Shown piece after piece: positions 6,713 through 13,823 of a DNA stretch of 14,828 bases (positions are counted from its first letter, which is position 1; each line of letters starts with the position of its first letter). The stretch is from Acidobacteriota bacterium. Its GTDB lineage: Bacteria > Acidobacteriota > UBA890 > WLXD01. Below the pieces are notes generated by a model. It ran no database searches. It was given only the letters and a program-made list of their open reading frames with translations, and was not told where the DNA came from. Both the position numbers and the translations under genes were made by a program. Where the stretch lies: the NCBI GenBank assembly GCA_022571615.1, contig JACZXM010000021.1, positions 1-14,828 of the forward strand. Direction: 5' to 3'.

Positions 6713-8077
6713 CTATCGCACCAGGTGGAGCTCGGTCTGCCGCCGCAGAGCCCAACGCATCTGCCCGCCGGGTGTGACCTCAGCCTCCTCCTCCACCATC
6801 ATCCGCACGCGCTGGCCGTTCCACTCCGGGATTGCCGAGGAAACCTGCATCTCGGTGGAAAACCACATGTTGGCTAGCACCGGGACATCGCCACGGCCGG
6901 GGACGCCTTCCTGACGGTCCCACAAACCGATCAGCGGCCCAGCCGCATGGCCATGATCACCGATGGGATGCGTGTACATCGTGCCCTCCAACCCCGCTGC
7001 CCGCATCTTCTCGAGCACCGCGTAGAGCACCTCGTTGCCGGTCATGCCGACTCGAGTCTCCTGCAGCAGGATGTCCTGCAGGCGGTTGGCGGCAGCGAGG
7101 GCGCGCCGAAGGCCTTCCGGCGCGTCGATCTCACCCTCGCGCAACACGTACCCCATGTGCTGGGTGTCGGTGTTCATTCCCATCACGGTGATGCCGAAGT
7201 CGCAATGCAGCAGGTCGCCGCGCTCGATGACCGGATCGGCGCCCAGCTCCTGCTCCTGCACCCCCCGCCGCTGAATGCTCACCGACGGCTGAAACCAAGT
7301 GCCGAAGCCCAGGTCGTCGACCCGTTGACGCATCCACCACACGACGTTCTGCGTCGTCGTGACTCCGGGCGTGATCACCAGGTTGGAAAAGGCAGCGCCG
7401 ATGATCTCGTGAACATAGGCTTGCATCCGCCGATACACCTGGATCTGGCCCGGGACCCGCAGCGCCAGGTAGTCGATCGCAAGGCGAGGATTGCGAACGA
7501 CTCGCGAGGCCAGATCGGGGCCCAGCGCCGTCTCTATCTGTTCCCACTCGCCCGCGCTCAGCCCGTCGGCGAAGTTGTGCTGGCGCGATATGTTGACCGC
7601 TATCGTCACCGGATCCCGCTCCCGGATCACATCCGCGAGCAGCGTCCACTGTTCCGAGCCCCAGAGCTCCGCCTGCACACCCTCGCGACTCGTAGGCAGC
7701 GAGGCGCGATACGCGGTGTACAAGCCGCCCTGCGAGGAGCCGCCGAGTGCCAGGCGCTCGACACCCTCTTGCGCGCCGCGATCGTAGAACACGTAGATCG
7801 TCCTTCGTCGGGCGGCGAACGTGGTTGGCGATACCAACGCCCGGAACACCGGGTCCTCGTTGTACTCGCGCATCGGAATCACCCACATGTCGACCCCGTG
7901 CTCGCGCATGACCTTCGGGAGGTTGATCTCGAGACGCTCCTTGAGCCAAGTCTGCTGGACCGCGGCCTGCTGTCGCATGGTCCCAAACGGTCGGCGGGCC
8001 TCGAAAGAGGAATGCTGCGCCGCTGCGGCGGGCAACAGGCCCAAAGCCGACACGAGCACTGCGATGCTTCTGAGCAT
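6713..8077 (-). CDS. Exported M24-family (Xaa-Pro aminopeptidase-like) metallopeptidase
   Basis: This 454-residue protein has a signal peptide (MLRSIAVLVSALGLLPAAAA) and a two-domain creatinase/prolidase layout. An N-terminal creatinase-like domain (about 40-200) is followed by the pita-bread catalytic domain. Likely metal ligands are D293 (HCDFG), D304 (NTDTQHMGYV), H377 (HPIGDHGHAAG), E409 (STEM) and E430 or E431 (MVEEEAEV), so the binuclear site looks intact. Known relatives remove N-terminal residues next to proline or cut Xaa-Pro dipeptides; the exact substrate here is unknown. Export points to a periplasmic or extracellular role, like the GGT-family protein in the same strand block. The ATG has GGGAGA seven bases upstream. 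It is followed by an orphan membrane protein gene after 28 bases. Confidence 0.9.
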   Translation of the reverse strand: MLRSIAVLVSALGLLPAAAAQHSSFEARRPFGTMRQQAAVQQTWLKERLEINLPKVMREHGVDMWVIPMREYNEDPVFRALVSPTTFAARRRTIYVFYDRGAQEGVERLALGGSSQGGLYTAYRASLPTSREGVQAELWGSEQWTLLADVIRERDPVTIAVNISRQHNFADGLSAGEWEQIETALGPDLASRVVRNPRLAIDYLALRVPGQIQVYRRMQAYVHEIIGAAFSNLVITPGVTTTQNVVWWMRQRVDDLGFGTWFQPSVSIQRRGVQEQELGADPVIERGDLLHCDFGITVMGMNTDTQHMGYVLREGEIDAPEGLRRALAAANRLQDILLQETRVGMTGNEVLYAVLEKMRAAGLEGTMYTHPIGDHGHAAGPLIGLWDRQEGVPGRGDVPVLANMWFSTEMQVSSAIPEWNGQRVRMMVEEEAEVTPGGQMRWALRRQTELHLVR

Positions 8078-8158
8078 GAACGGTCTCCCGGATTGGTTAG
8101 GTAAGGGACAAAGAGGCGCGCCTATCCAATCGCGTCTCCCTCACCGATGCAATCTTCC

Positions 8159-8183
8159 GACAGCGAGCCGGTCCGGGGCTGTC
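8159..8183 (-). terminator. Weak stem-loop at the stop of the DapA-family gene
   Basis: GACAGC and GCTGTC pair as a 6-bp stem with a 13-base loop, overlapping the TGA stop at 8184-8182. No T-run follows in the direction of transcription. It may slow polymerase or be chance; the M24 gene starts 81 bases beyond it. Confidence 0.3.
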
Positions 8184-9123
8184 AACGCCCGATCTCCGCC
8201 GGAGTGCTGAGCGAACGAGCGAACAGGCCCAGCGACCGGATCCGTTCGTGCAAGGCCCGGATCTCCGGAGCGTTCAGCGGCCGGAGCGGCAGGCGCACGT
8301 CGCCGCAATCGACACCGAGCAGCGACATGATTGCTTTGCTGGCGCGCACCTCGCCGAACTCCCGCAAGATTCTTCCCAACTCCAACGCTTTGGCCTCTTG
8401 TTGGCGCGCGCTCACCAGGTCGCCCGAGTCGAAGGCATCGATGATGCGCCGGTACACCGGCGCGGCAAACCCCAAACTGGCTCCGATTGCCCCCCTGCCG
8501 CCGCAAGCGAGTGCGGGCAACAGCGCGTCCGGTGTGCCAATCAAGACCTCGTACTCGGGTCCCAGCCTCAAACAGCGAGCGTAGGTGGCCAGGTCCCGCG
8601 AGCTGAAGTTGACCCCTGCCAGGGTCGGGATCCGGAGCCTCCCCCATTCCAGGATCTGGTCGGTGGGGAACCGCACGAGGTTGAGCTCCGGTACGTCGTA
8701 GTACAGAAACGGCACGTCTGGCGCCGCGGCCGCGATCGGCGCCATGCATTCGATCAAGTCCTCCAGCGATGCCGGCCGATGATAGGTCGAGGCCATCGCA
8801 GCGATCGCCCGAACGCCAGCGCTGCTAGCGTGCCGGGCCAGCTCGATCGCGTCGCCGACACAGTTGTGTCCGACGTGAACGATGATCGGGAACTCCGGCT
8901 CCGTGGCACCGACCCACGTATCCAGGAGCGCCCGCCGCTCCGCGACGGTCAGCGAGTGCCCCTCACCAGCCGTTCCACACAGAAACACGCCGTCGACCTG
9001 GCATTCCCGAAACAGCTCGAGCTGACCGACGACAGCGGCGGTGTCGAGCCTGCCGCTGGGGGCGAACGGCGTGTGCGCCGAGGCGATGAGCCCGCGCAGC
9101 GACGTCGGCGTGGGTGTCGCCAT
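8182..9123 (-). CDS. DapA/NanA-family protein lacking the Schiff-base lysine
   Basis: This 313-residue protein has the full TIM-barrel pattern of the dihydrodipicolinate synthase / N-acetylneuraminate lyase family: GTAGEGHSLTVAER (50-63) for substrate carboxylate binding, YYDVPELN (141-148) with the conserved Tyr, and the C-terminal GGRGAIG segment. In active members a Lys follows in GxK and forms a Schiff base with pyruvate or a keto acid. Here that position is Asn (GVNFSS, N172; codon AAC at 8610-8608), so the usual chemistry should fail. It may be a binding or regulatory protein, a divergent enzyme, or a lineage with a moved lysine. The ATG at 9123 has AGGAAGG about ten bases upstream. It follows the DUF1232 gene by 39 bases. 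Confidence 0.85.
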   Translation of the reverse strand: MATPTPTSLRGLIASAHTPFAPSGRLDTAAVVGQLELFRECQVDGVFLCGTAGEGHSLTVAERRALLDTWVGATEPEFPIIVHVGHNCVGDAIELARHASSAGVRAIAAMASTYHRPASLEDLIECMAPIAAAAPDVPFLYYDVPELNLVRFPTDQILEWGRLRIPTLAGVNFSSRDLATYARCLRLGPEYEVLIGTPDALLPALACGGRGAIGASLGFAAPVYRRIIDAFDSGDLVSARQQEAKALELGRILREFGEVRASKAIMSLLGVDCGDVRLPLRPLNAPEIRALHERIRSLGLFARSLSTPAEIGR

Positions 9124-9162
9124 GCGGGAGCCCTTCCTCTGGAGACGCCAGTATGCCTGCCG

Positions 9163-9588
9163 CTACGAAGGCTCGCGCGCCACCACCGTAGCTTCGACCT
9201 CGATCACCGGGCCGTCGAACGCATCGTCGATCGTTGCCAGGTCGCCAAACCACTTGGCGACGAGCCGGCCGGCGCGCTCGCGCATGCGCGGCGTGATCGA
9301 GGCGGCAACGGATCCGAGCGCCAAGGCCAGCACTCCGAGATCGTCGATAAAGCCGGCGCCAGGCAACAGGTCGGGTATGGCATCGATCGGCGCAATGAAG
9401 TATCCGAGCGCGGCGATCACTGTGGTCTTGGCCCAGACCGGCGCGCGAGGATCGCGAAGAACGAAGTACAGCAGCAGCGCCTTCTCGATCAGCTCCCGAC
9501 CCGCCACACGGATCGTCCGTCGCAGCTTGTTCCAGAGCTTATGCTCCGAGTAGTGACGTCCGTACCGTTGGTGTGCCGCAGAATCCAT
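9163..9588 (-). CDS. YkvA/DUF1232-family protein
   Basis: This 141-residue protein contains the DUF1232 core at about 46-85: DPRAPVWAK, a hydrophobic turn GYFIAPIDAIPDLLPG, and FIDDLGVL. The pattern is that of the YkvA family, small membrane-linked proteins of unknown biochemical role found in many bacteria. The N-terminal 30 residues are basic (KLRRTIRVAGR) and the C-terminal part after the core is mixed, ending in EVEATVVAREPS. The ribosome site is weak. It lies between the alcohol dehydrogenase and the DapA-like gene; a 16-bp perfect palindrome is just upstream. Family assignment is confident; function is not known. Confidence 0.85.
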   Translation of the reverse strand: MDSAAHQRYGRHYSEHKLWNKLRRTIRVAGRELIEKALLLYFVLRDPRAPVWAKTTVIAALGYFIAPIDAIPDLLPGAGFIDDLGVLALALGSVAASITPRMRERAGRLVAKWFGDLATIDDAFDGPVIEVEATVVAREPS

Positions 9589-9618
9589 CTCTCAAGCCTA
9601 CCACTGCCGGTCACCTCG

Positions 9619-9634
9619 GGGTTCGGCCGAACCC
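9619..9634. repeat. 16-bp perfect palindrome upstream of the DUF1232 gene
   Basis: GGGTTCGGCCGAACCC reads the same on both strands. It sits in the 90-base gap between the alcohol dehydrogenase stop and the DUF1232 start. As RNA it could fold as a 6-bp stem with a GGCC loop, with no T-run after it. It may be an operator, a T-poor terminator for the dehydrogenase gene, or chance in GC-rich DNA. Confidence 0.5.
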
Positions 9635-9678
9635 TACGAGCCGTCGCCTCGGGCGCCCCGCCCGGCCTGCTGTGCCGG

Positions 9679-10725
9679 TCAGGGGGTCAAGACCACTTTC
9701 GTGCATCCGTCGCGTTTCTCGTCGAACATACGATAGGCCTCGGATCCCTCCGACAGCGGCATGCGATGCGAGATCACGCGCTCGATGCCGAGATCTCCGT
9801 CGCGCACGATCGGCCCGAGCTTCTCCATGTAGTGGCGAGCCGGGCAACGACCGACACGGAGTGTCAGGTTCTTGTCGTAGGCCTCTCCAGGGGAAAAGGC
9901 GAAGGTCTCGTCGCAATGAAAACCCACGACAGAGACGGTACCGCCGGGGCGCACGATCTCGATCGCAGTACGCGCGGAGCCGAAGTTGCCCACGGCTTCG
10001 AGCACCGCATCCGCTCCACGCCCTTCGGATACCTCTTGTAGCGTTGCCACCGGATCGTCGACGCTAAAATCGATCGGGACGGCGCACGCTTCGTGCGCAA
10101 GCCGCAGACGCTCCGGTACCGAGTCGATCGCGTACACGATCTCGGCGCCCAGCTGCCTGGCCGCGAGGATGGCGAGAATCCCCACCGGGCCACAGCCAAC
10201 AACCGCATAGATGCCGCCAGGACGCACACCGGCGTTCTCGGCGCAAAAGTAGGCGGTCGAGAAAGCATCGCCAACTAGCAACGCCTCCTCGTCGGCGAGT
10301 CCCTCGAGAATCGGCAGCAACGTGGAGCTCGCCAGCGGCACCCGCACGAACTCCGCCTGGGCCCCCTGCAGCCCTTCGCCCACTCCGACCCAGCCGAAGA
10401 GCTGTCCGTGTGGGCAGCGACTGGTCAATCCGATGCGGCAGTAGAAGCACTTCCCGCAGTTGGTGCTGAAGGGTGCATAGACCGAGTCGCCGACCTCGAG
10501 ACCCTCGACTTCGTCGCCCATCTCGACGATCTCACCGATGAACTCGTGACCCATTACCGTGCCGTAATCCAGGCCTTCCTCGCGCTCGTGGTACGGGTGC
10601 AGGTCAGAGCCGCAGATGGCGGTCTTGCGAACGCGCACGATCACATCATCCGGGGCCTCGATTCTGGGATCGTCGACGGTCTCGTACTTGACGGTACGGT
10701 GACCGTCGAACACCAAGCCCTTCAC
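9679..10725 (-). CDS. Zinc-dependent alcohol dehydrogenase (MDR family)
   Basis: I chose the GTG at 10725, which has AGGAG seven bases upstream and gives a 348-residue protein with a normal N-terminus (VKGLVFDGHR). Upstream in-frame codons to 10866 look like leader. The catalytic zinc site is C38 (AICGSDLHPYH) with H60/E61 (MGHEF). The structural zinc site is NCGKCFYCRIGLTSRC, with C90, C93, C96 and C104. The nucleotide fold has GCGPVG (177-182) and an acidic residue, D201 (YAID), that favours NAD(H) over NADP(H). The pattern fits the formaldehyde-dehydrogenase-like branch, but the true substrate is open. It follows the zinc-ribbon gene of the oxygenase operon by 166 bases and may oxidise an alcohol made elsewhere in that pathway. 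Confidence 0.9.
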   Translation of the reverse strand: MKGLVFDGHRTVKYETVDDPRIEAPDDVIVRVRKTAICGSDLHPYHEREEGLDYGTVMGHEFIGEIVEMGDEVEGLEVGDSVYAPFSTNCGKCFYCRIGLTSRCPHGQLFGWVGVGEGLQGAQAEFVRVPLASSTLLPILEGLADEEALLVGDAFSTAYFCAENAGVRPGGIYAVVGCGPVGILAILAARQLGAEIVYAIDSVPERLRLAHEACAVPIDFSVDDPVATLQEVSEGRGADAVLEAVGNFGSARTAIEIVRPGGTVSVVGFHCDETFAFSPGEAYDKNLTLRVGRCPARHYMEKLGPIVRDGDLGIERVISHRMPLSEGSEAYRMFDEKRDGCTKVVLTP

Positions 10726-10803
10726 CTCTGCGCTCCTGGCCTCGGGTAGCCCGCAAGCGGGCGATCTCGTGTCCTCCCGATCATAGGGCTCACGGCCACC
10801 GGT

Positions 10804-10822
10804 GCAAGGAAGACCCCCTTGC
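10804..10822 (-). terminator. Short stem-loop between the zinc-ribbon and dehydrogenase genes
   Basis: GCAAGG and CCTTGC form a 6-bp stem with a 7-base loop in the 166-base gap. It lies on the dehydrogenase side of a second stem-loop. No T-run follows. The two together may end the oxygenase transcript, but weakly. Confidence 0.3.
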
Positions 10823-10829
10823 GGACCCG

Positions 10830-10860
10830 TTCCGGCACCTACCCGGGGAGGGCGCCGGAA
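10830..10860 (-). terminator. Stem-loop after the oxygenase operon
   Basis: TTCCGGC and GCCGGAA form a perfect 7-bp stem with a 17-base GC-rich loop, which can pair again inside (CCT with AGG). It lies 32 bases after the stop of the zinc-ribbon gene. There is no T-run, so termination is possible but not shown. Confidence 0.4.
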
Positions 10861-10891
10861 ATCCACCGGGGGTTGGCGACCCGAGTAGCGA

Positions 10892-11155
10892 TCAGCCGGT
10901 ACCCGTGTCCCACTCTTCCCGGACCCAGTTGAACGTCGTCCGGCAGCTGTGACAGAAGTACTGCGCCAGCAGCATGTGACAGCCGTAGATCGAGCTCGGC
11001 TCGGTGTCGTGGCTGCCGCAGAACGCGCATTCGACCTGTGGCATCTTCTGACGTGGAAGCACCGGGTCGCGTCGGCGTACCGCCCCGCCGGGCTCGATGG
11101 CGAAGGGTTCGATGGACGCCAGGTCGCGCTTGCTCGTCGCCGCGGAGTCGCTCAC
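10892..11155 (-). CDS. Stand-alone PaaD C-terminal zinc-ribbon protein
   Basis: An 87-residue protein starting at GTG 11155, with AAGGTG six bases upstream; an earlier ATG at 11203 would lie inside paaC and is less likely. After a basic, unstructured N-terminus comes CAFCGSHDTEPSSIYGC, then FCHSCRTTFNW: two CxxC pairs plus another Cys. This matches the zinc-binding tail found at the end of normal PaaD proteins (CPRCGS...FGS..CK...C..C.EPF). Here it is a separate gene at the end of the oxygenase operon, while the DUF59 half is a different gene near the start. Its role should be to help assemble or mature the oxygenase, perhaps as an iron-sulfur or metal-transfer partner. It starts 13 bases after the paaC stop, supporting one transcript. 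Confidence 0.8.
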   Translation of the reverse strand: MSDSAATSKRDLASIEPFAIEPGGAVRRRDPVLPRQKMPQVECAFCGSHDTEPSSIYGCHMLLAQYFCHSCRTTFNWVREEWDTGTG

Positions 11156-11168
11156 GTGTACACCTTGC

Positions 11169-12002
11169 TCAATCGTGCACCCCCATCGCTCGGGCGTGGG
11201 CACCGGTGATCATGGCGAACGACGCCTGGTCGAAATCGGGAGATCCGTGCCGGCGGCTTGCTTCGCTCCAACCGTCCCAGTCGATCTCGGCGATCATCTT
11301 CCAGGCACCGTCAGATTGCTCAACCGGAATCCGCACCGCGCCCTGAAACAGCGGCACGGTCTTGGCCAGAAATCGCGATCGCAGCTCGGCTGCGCCAGCG
11401 TCGAGAACGCCGCCAGCCGCGAGCCGATCGAGGCTGTTGTCGACCCCATCTGGCCCGAACCATGCGATGCACTGCGGCCACACCGCATCGGTGGCCCGCT
11501 GCAACCGTTCCACGATGGTGTCGGGACCTGACAGCAGGCGCTCGAACCAGGCCTCTGCGTGCAGAGAGTGGAAGTGCTCCTCGGACACCACCTTACGTAG
11601 GCGCTGCGACAGCACCTTGATGCCACCCTGTGCCGCCGCCTGGAGGTTGACGGTCAGCAGGTTGTCGACCAAGGCGTTGATCACCACCAGCTCGGTCCAA
11701 GTCGGAGCGGGCCGATCGAGCGCCGGCAAGGACCGCCAGGTGGAAGGCTCAGTGCGCCGTGCCCCGTCGCGGGGATCCTCTGGAAGGTCCCCGAGAACTC
11801 CGCGCAACAGCCTGGCGTGCCCGAGCTCGTACTGCGCCATCGCCGAGATAGTGACGTCGGCCTCGAGCTCCGGGGCCCCCACGCACCATTCGCCGTACCG
11901 GAGCCCGAGCACCCGCTTGTTGTCGGCGAGCGTCAACAGCCAGTCCGCCAGATCTTGCCGAATCGAACCGGGCAGGTCCTCGACCCGATCGGTTGTGCTC
12001 AT
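11169..12002 (-). CDS. paaC: PaaC-like subunit of phenylacetyl-CoA-epoxidase-type oxygenase
   Basis: This is a 277-residue ferritin-like four-helix protein; the ATG at 12002 has GGGAGG six bases upstream. The LGLRYGEW...APELEADV segment (32-50) and the C-terminal GDxxWK/WDGW region are typical of PaaC, the structural partner of PaaA in phenylacetyl-CoA epoxidase. In PaaC of the known enzyme the metal ligands are lost. Here E59xxH62 (YELGHA), D113 (LVDN) and E142xxH145 (EEHFH) line up with the metal ligands of PaaA in the same operon; only the first-helix Glu seems replaced (by K29 or a neighbour). So this subunit may bind iron itself. Upstream in-frame codons to 12080 overlap paaB and are probably not used. 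I am sure of the family, less sure it is a true phenylacetate enzyme. Confidence 0.88.
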   Translation of the reverse strand: MSTTDRVEDLPGSIRQDLADWLLTLADNKRVLGLRYGEWCVGAPELEADVTISAMAQYELGHARLLRGVLGDLPEDPRDGARRTEPSTWRSLPALDRPAPTWTELVVINALVDNLLTVNLQAAAQGGIKVLSQRLRKVVSEEHFHSLHAEAWFERLLSGPDTIVERLQRATDAVWPQCIAWFGPDGVDNSLDRLAAGGVLDAGAAELRSRFLAKTVPLFQGAVRIPVEQSDGAWKMIAEIDWDGWSEASRRHGSPDFDQASFAMITGAHARAMGVHD

Positions 12003-12060
12003 TGCGTGCCTCCCGAACCCGTCCCAGTAGGTGCGGCGGGCTGCCACCGCGACGTGGTTT

Positions 12061-12282
12061 TCATTCCTCGGTCGCCCCAAGGTCGATGATCAGCTCCATT
12101 CGGAGCGTGGTGATCATTGCCACTCGCGGCACCACAAACATCTCGACCCAGTTTTCCTCGTCGTACGTGTTTCGCGCGTACACCTTGGCGAAGTCGTCGC
12201 TGATCGCACGGATTGTGCCGATGTGACTCAGCGGCTCCTTGCGCTCCTTGCGCGCAAAAACCTCGTACAGCTTCTTGGCCAT
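12061..12282 (-). CDS. paaB: PaaB-like subunit
   Basis: This 73-residue protein begins MAKKLYEVFARKE and holds LSHIGTIRA and KVYARNTYDEE, matching the short PaaB subunit that bridges PaaA-PaaC heterodimers in phenylacetyl-CoA epoxidase. It is shorter than the enterobacterial PaaB (about 95 residues) at the C-terminus. The ATG has AGGGG four to six bases upstream. It lies 40 bases after the PaaD-like gene and 58 bases before the paaC start, an operon-like spacing. It is expected to help organise the oxygenase complex, not to catalyse. Confidence 0.82.
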   Translation of the reverse strand: MAKKLYEVFARKERKEPLSHIGTIRAISDDFAKVYARNTYDEENWVEMFVVPRVAMITTLRMELIIDLGATEE

Positions 12283-12301
12283 GCAACCCCTGCCTGTCGA
12301 T

Positions 12302-12313
12302 CCGATCGATCGG
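12302..12313. repeat. 12-bp palindrome between paaD and paaB
   Basis: CCGATCGATCGG is a perfect palindrome in the 40-base gap between the PaaD-like and PaaB-like genes. It is probably chance or a short RNA fold in GC-rich DNA; no function is claimed. Confidence 0.3.
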
Positions 12314-12322
12314 TCGCCTCGT

Positions 12323-12727
12323 TCAGAGCGTAATGCCGTAAAGGCGCATCTCCTGGCGACCGTGGCACGACACCCGCGCCGACGACCAGTTCACTTCCCA
12401 GGTTTCGTTGATCTGTACGGTGTCAACGTCCGGCTCACGCAGCAGGCATTGCCGAATGTCATCCTTGATGAAGTCGACCGCAGGGCATGCCGTCGAGGTG
12501 AAGGTGACGTCCACCTCCACGTACCCCTCCTGCCGGCGGATGTCGCAAATCAGCCCCAGATCGACGACGCTCACCGGGATCTCCGGGTCGAGAACCTGGC
12601 GTAGCAAGTCCCACAGACCTGCGGTCTCGGGGCGGATTTTTCGTGCAATCGCCGCGGACTGGTTGCGTTGCAGATCCTGCAGCAACTTCGCCCGGCGTGC
12701 CGCTGCCGCGTCGAGCCGGTCGCTCAT
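12323..12727 (-). CDS. paaD: PaaD-like DUF59 protein lacking the zinc tail
   Basis: This 134-residue protein has an N-terminal helix, then the DUF59/MIP18 domain: DPEIPVSVVDLGLI (47-60), the STACPA loop with C81, and a C-terminal SCHGRQEMRLYGI segment. In PaaD proteins of the known paa operon this is followed by a zinc-ribbon; here the protein stops at YGITL, and the zinc-ribbon is found as a separate gene at 10892-11155. PaaD-type proteins help build the iron centre of the oxygenase. Its ATG shares one base with the PaaA stop (TGATG), so translation is coupled. The cut is clean and at a domain border, so I read it as gene fission rather than decay. Confidence 0.85.
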   Translation of the reverse strand: MSDRLDAAAARRAKLLQDLQRNQSAAIARKIRPETAGLWDLLRQVLDPEIPVSVVDLGLICDIRRQEGYVEVDVTFTSTACPAVDFIKDDIRQCLLREPDVDTVQINETWEVNWSSARVSCHGRQEMRLYGITL

Positions 12728-13668
12728 CAGAGACCCTTGAACATCCAGCTAAAGTCGCCGCGGGAGCGCTGGATCTGCTCGATCATCGCCTCGTTGCGGG
12801 GGCCGCGCGCCTTCCATCGTTTGACAACTTGGTCCCAGCCGATGTGCTCGTCCCACAGCCAGCGTTTCTCGGCAGCATCGAACCGCAGCGGCAGCTCGTA
12901 CTCCAGCTCCCAGGCGCTGTCGTCGCCATTGCGGTGCACCGGCAGCTTCAGACCGATGCTGCAGCAAAAGGGGATGACCTCATCCATCCAACCGGCACGC
13001 AGCTGGTCGTTGGTGAGGCCTTTCATCCGGTACTCGAGCTGGGTGGTGTGCGTCTTCAGGTCGTCCGGCAGCCCGAACCACTCCACCGTGAGCGGGAACA
13101 TCCAGTCCATGGCTTGCTGCACCAGCTGTTTGCCTTCGTCGCCGCTGTCGACGATTTTCTTCATCCACCGCCGCCCGTGCAGCAGATGGAACGTCTCCTC
13201 CTTGCTGACCTTGACCAGCCCTCGCTTCCAGGGGCCGTAGGAGGTGTGCTCGAACACATCGCCTAGCAACGTGTACCCGGCCTGGTCGTAGAGCGCGTTA
13301 GCGACACAGAGCTCGACCCAGGAATCGAGCGGGATGTCGAAGGCGTAAGGATAGCGAAACTCATGTGGTTCCCGCTCGTACATGAGCCAATCACGATCTA
13401 CCCCGAGCTCCTCGAGGATACGATACGCGATGTGGGCGTGGCTGAGCTCGTCCTGAATAATCGCCAGCGCCGAGATCATGCTGTTGACCGACGGCGCCTT
13501 GCGAGCGGCGTAGTAGTAGGCAGGAGCGCTCAGAAGCTCGGTGTCGCCCGAGACGGTGACAATGTGGGTCAGCTCGCGCTTGTAGCCCTCGGTCATCTCG
13601 TCGATCGACTCGACCAGGCTGCCTTCCTGTACTTTCTGGCGCAGAAGCGTGTCGACAGCGGTGCTCAC
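12727..13668 (-). CDS. paaA: PaaA-like catalytic di-iron oxygenase subunit
   Basis: A 313-residue protein; I chose the GTG at 13668, with GGAGG five bases upstream, over another GTG at 13704. It has the PaaA four-helix layout with likely iron ligands E44 (DTELL), E74xxH77 (DELSHA), D128 (LYDQ) and E158xxH161 (EETFH), all in the order expected for the catalytic subunit of phenylacetyl-CoA 1,2-epoxidase. SYGPWKRGLVKVSKEE and a TNDQLR-type stretch also match. The surrounding order is A-D-B-C-zinc-ribbon, with no reductase (PaaE) visible, so electrons must come from elsewhere. The substrate may be phenylacetyl-CoA or another acyl-CoA. This first gene is preceded by a 188-base control region with a palindrome and a candidate promoter. 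Confidence 0.9.
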   Translation of the reverse strand: MSTAVDTLLRQKVQEGSLVESIDEMTEGYKRELTHIVTVSGDTELLSAPAYYYAARKAPSVNSMISALAIIQDELSHAHIAYRILEELGVDRDWLMYEREPHEFRYPYAFDIPLDSWVELCVANALYDQAGYTLLGDVFEHTSYGPWKRGLVKVSKEETFHLLHGRRWMKKIVDSGDEGKQLVQQAMDWMFPLTVEWFGLPDDLKTHTTQLEYRMKGLTNDQLRAGWMDEVIPFCCSIGLKLPVHRNGDDSAWELEYELPLRFDAAEKRWLWDEHIGWDQVVKRWKARGPRNEAMIEQIQRSRGDFSWMFKGL

Positions 13669-13777
13669 GAATACCTCCGAGGGCCGGGTGACAAACCAGG
13701 ACACGCAGAGAGCTGCTGCGCGTGCCTCTCTTGCCGAGTGCCGCCGAGCTCTAGCAAGGCCCGCCGACTACTCGCTA

Positions 13778-13806
13778 ACCTTAGAAGCAGTCCCAGCCAG
13801 GGGCAA
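13778..13806 (-). promoter_or_regulatory. Candidate promoter for the oxygenase operon
   Basis: On the minus strand TTGCCC (13806-13801) and TAAGGT (13783-13778) lie 17 bases apart, matching 4 of 6 and 3 of 6 bases of the usual -35 and -10 boxes. It lies about 110 bases upstream of the paaA start and 17 bases on the downstream side of the palindrome at 13824-13836. The match is only moderate. Confidence 0.35.
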
Positions 13807-13823
13807 GCGCGGGGCTAGCGGGC

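Noticed and set aside
8180..8185. A perfect TTGACA on the minus strand before the M24 gene.
   Set aside because: It overlaps the DapA-like stop codon and no acceptable -10 box is found 16-18 bases downstream.
8248..10041. A 597-residue open frame on the plus strand.
   Set aside because: It runs antisense to the DapA-like, DUF1232 and dehydrogenase genes, has the Arg/Pro/Gln-rich bias of GC-rich shadow frames, and shows no domain.
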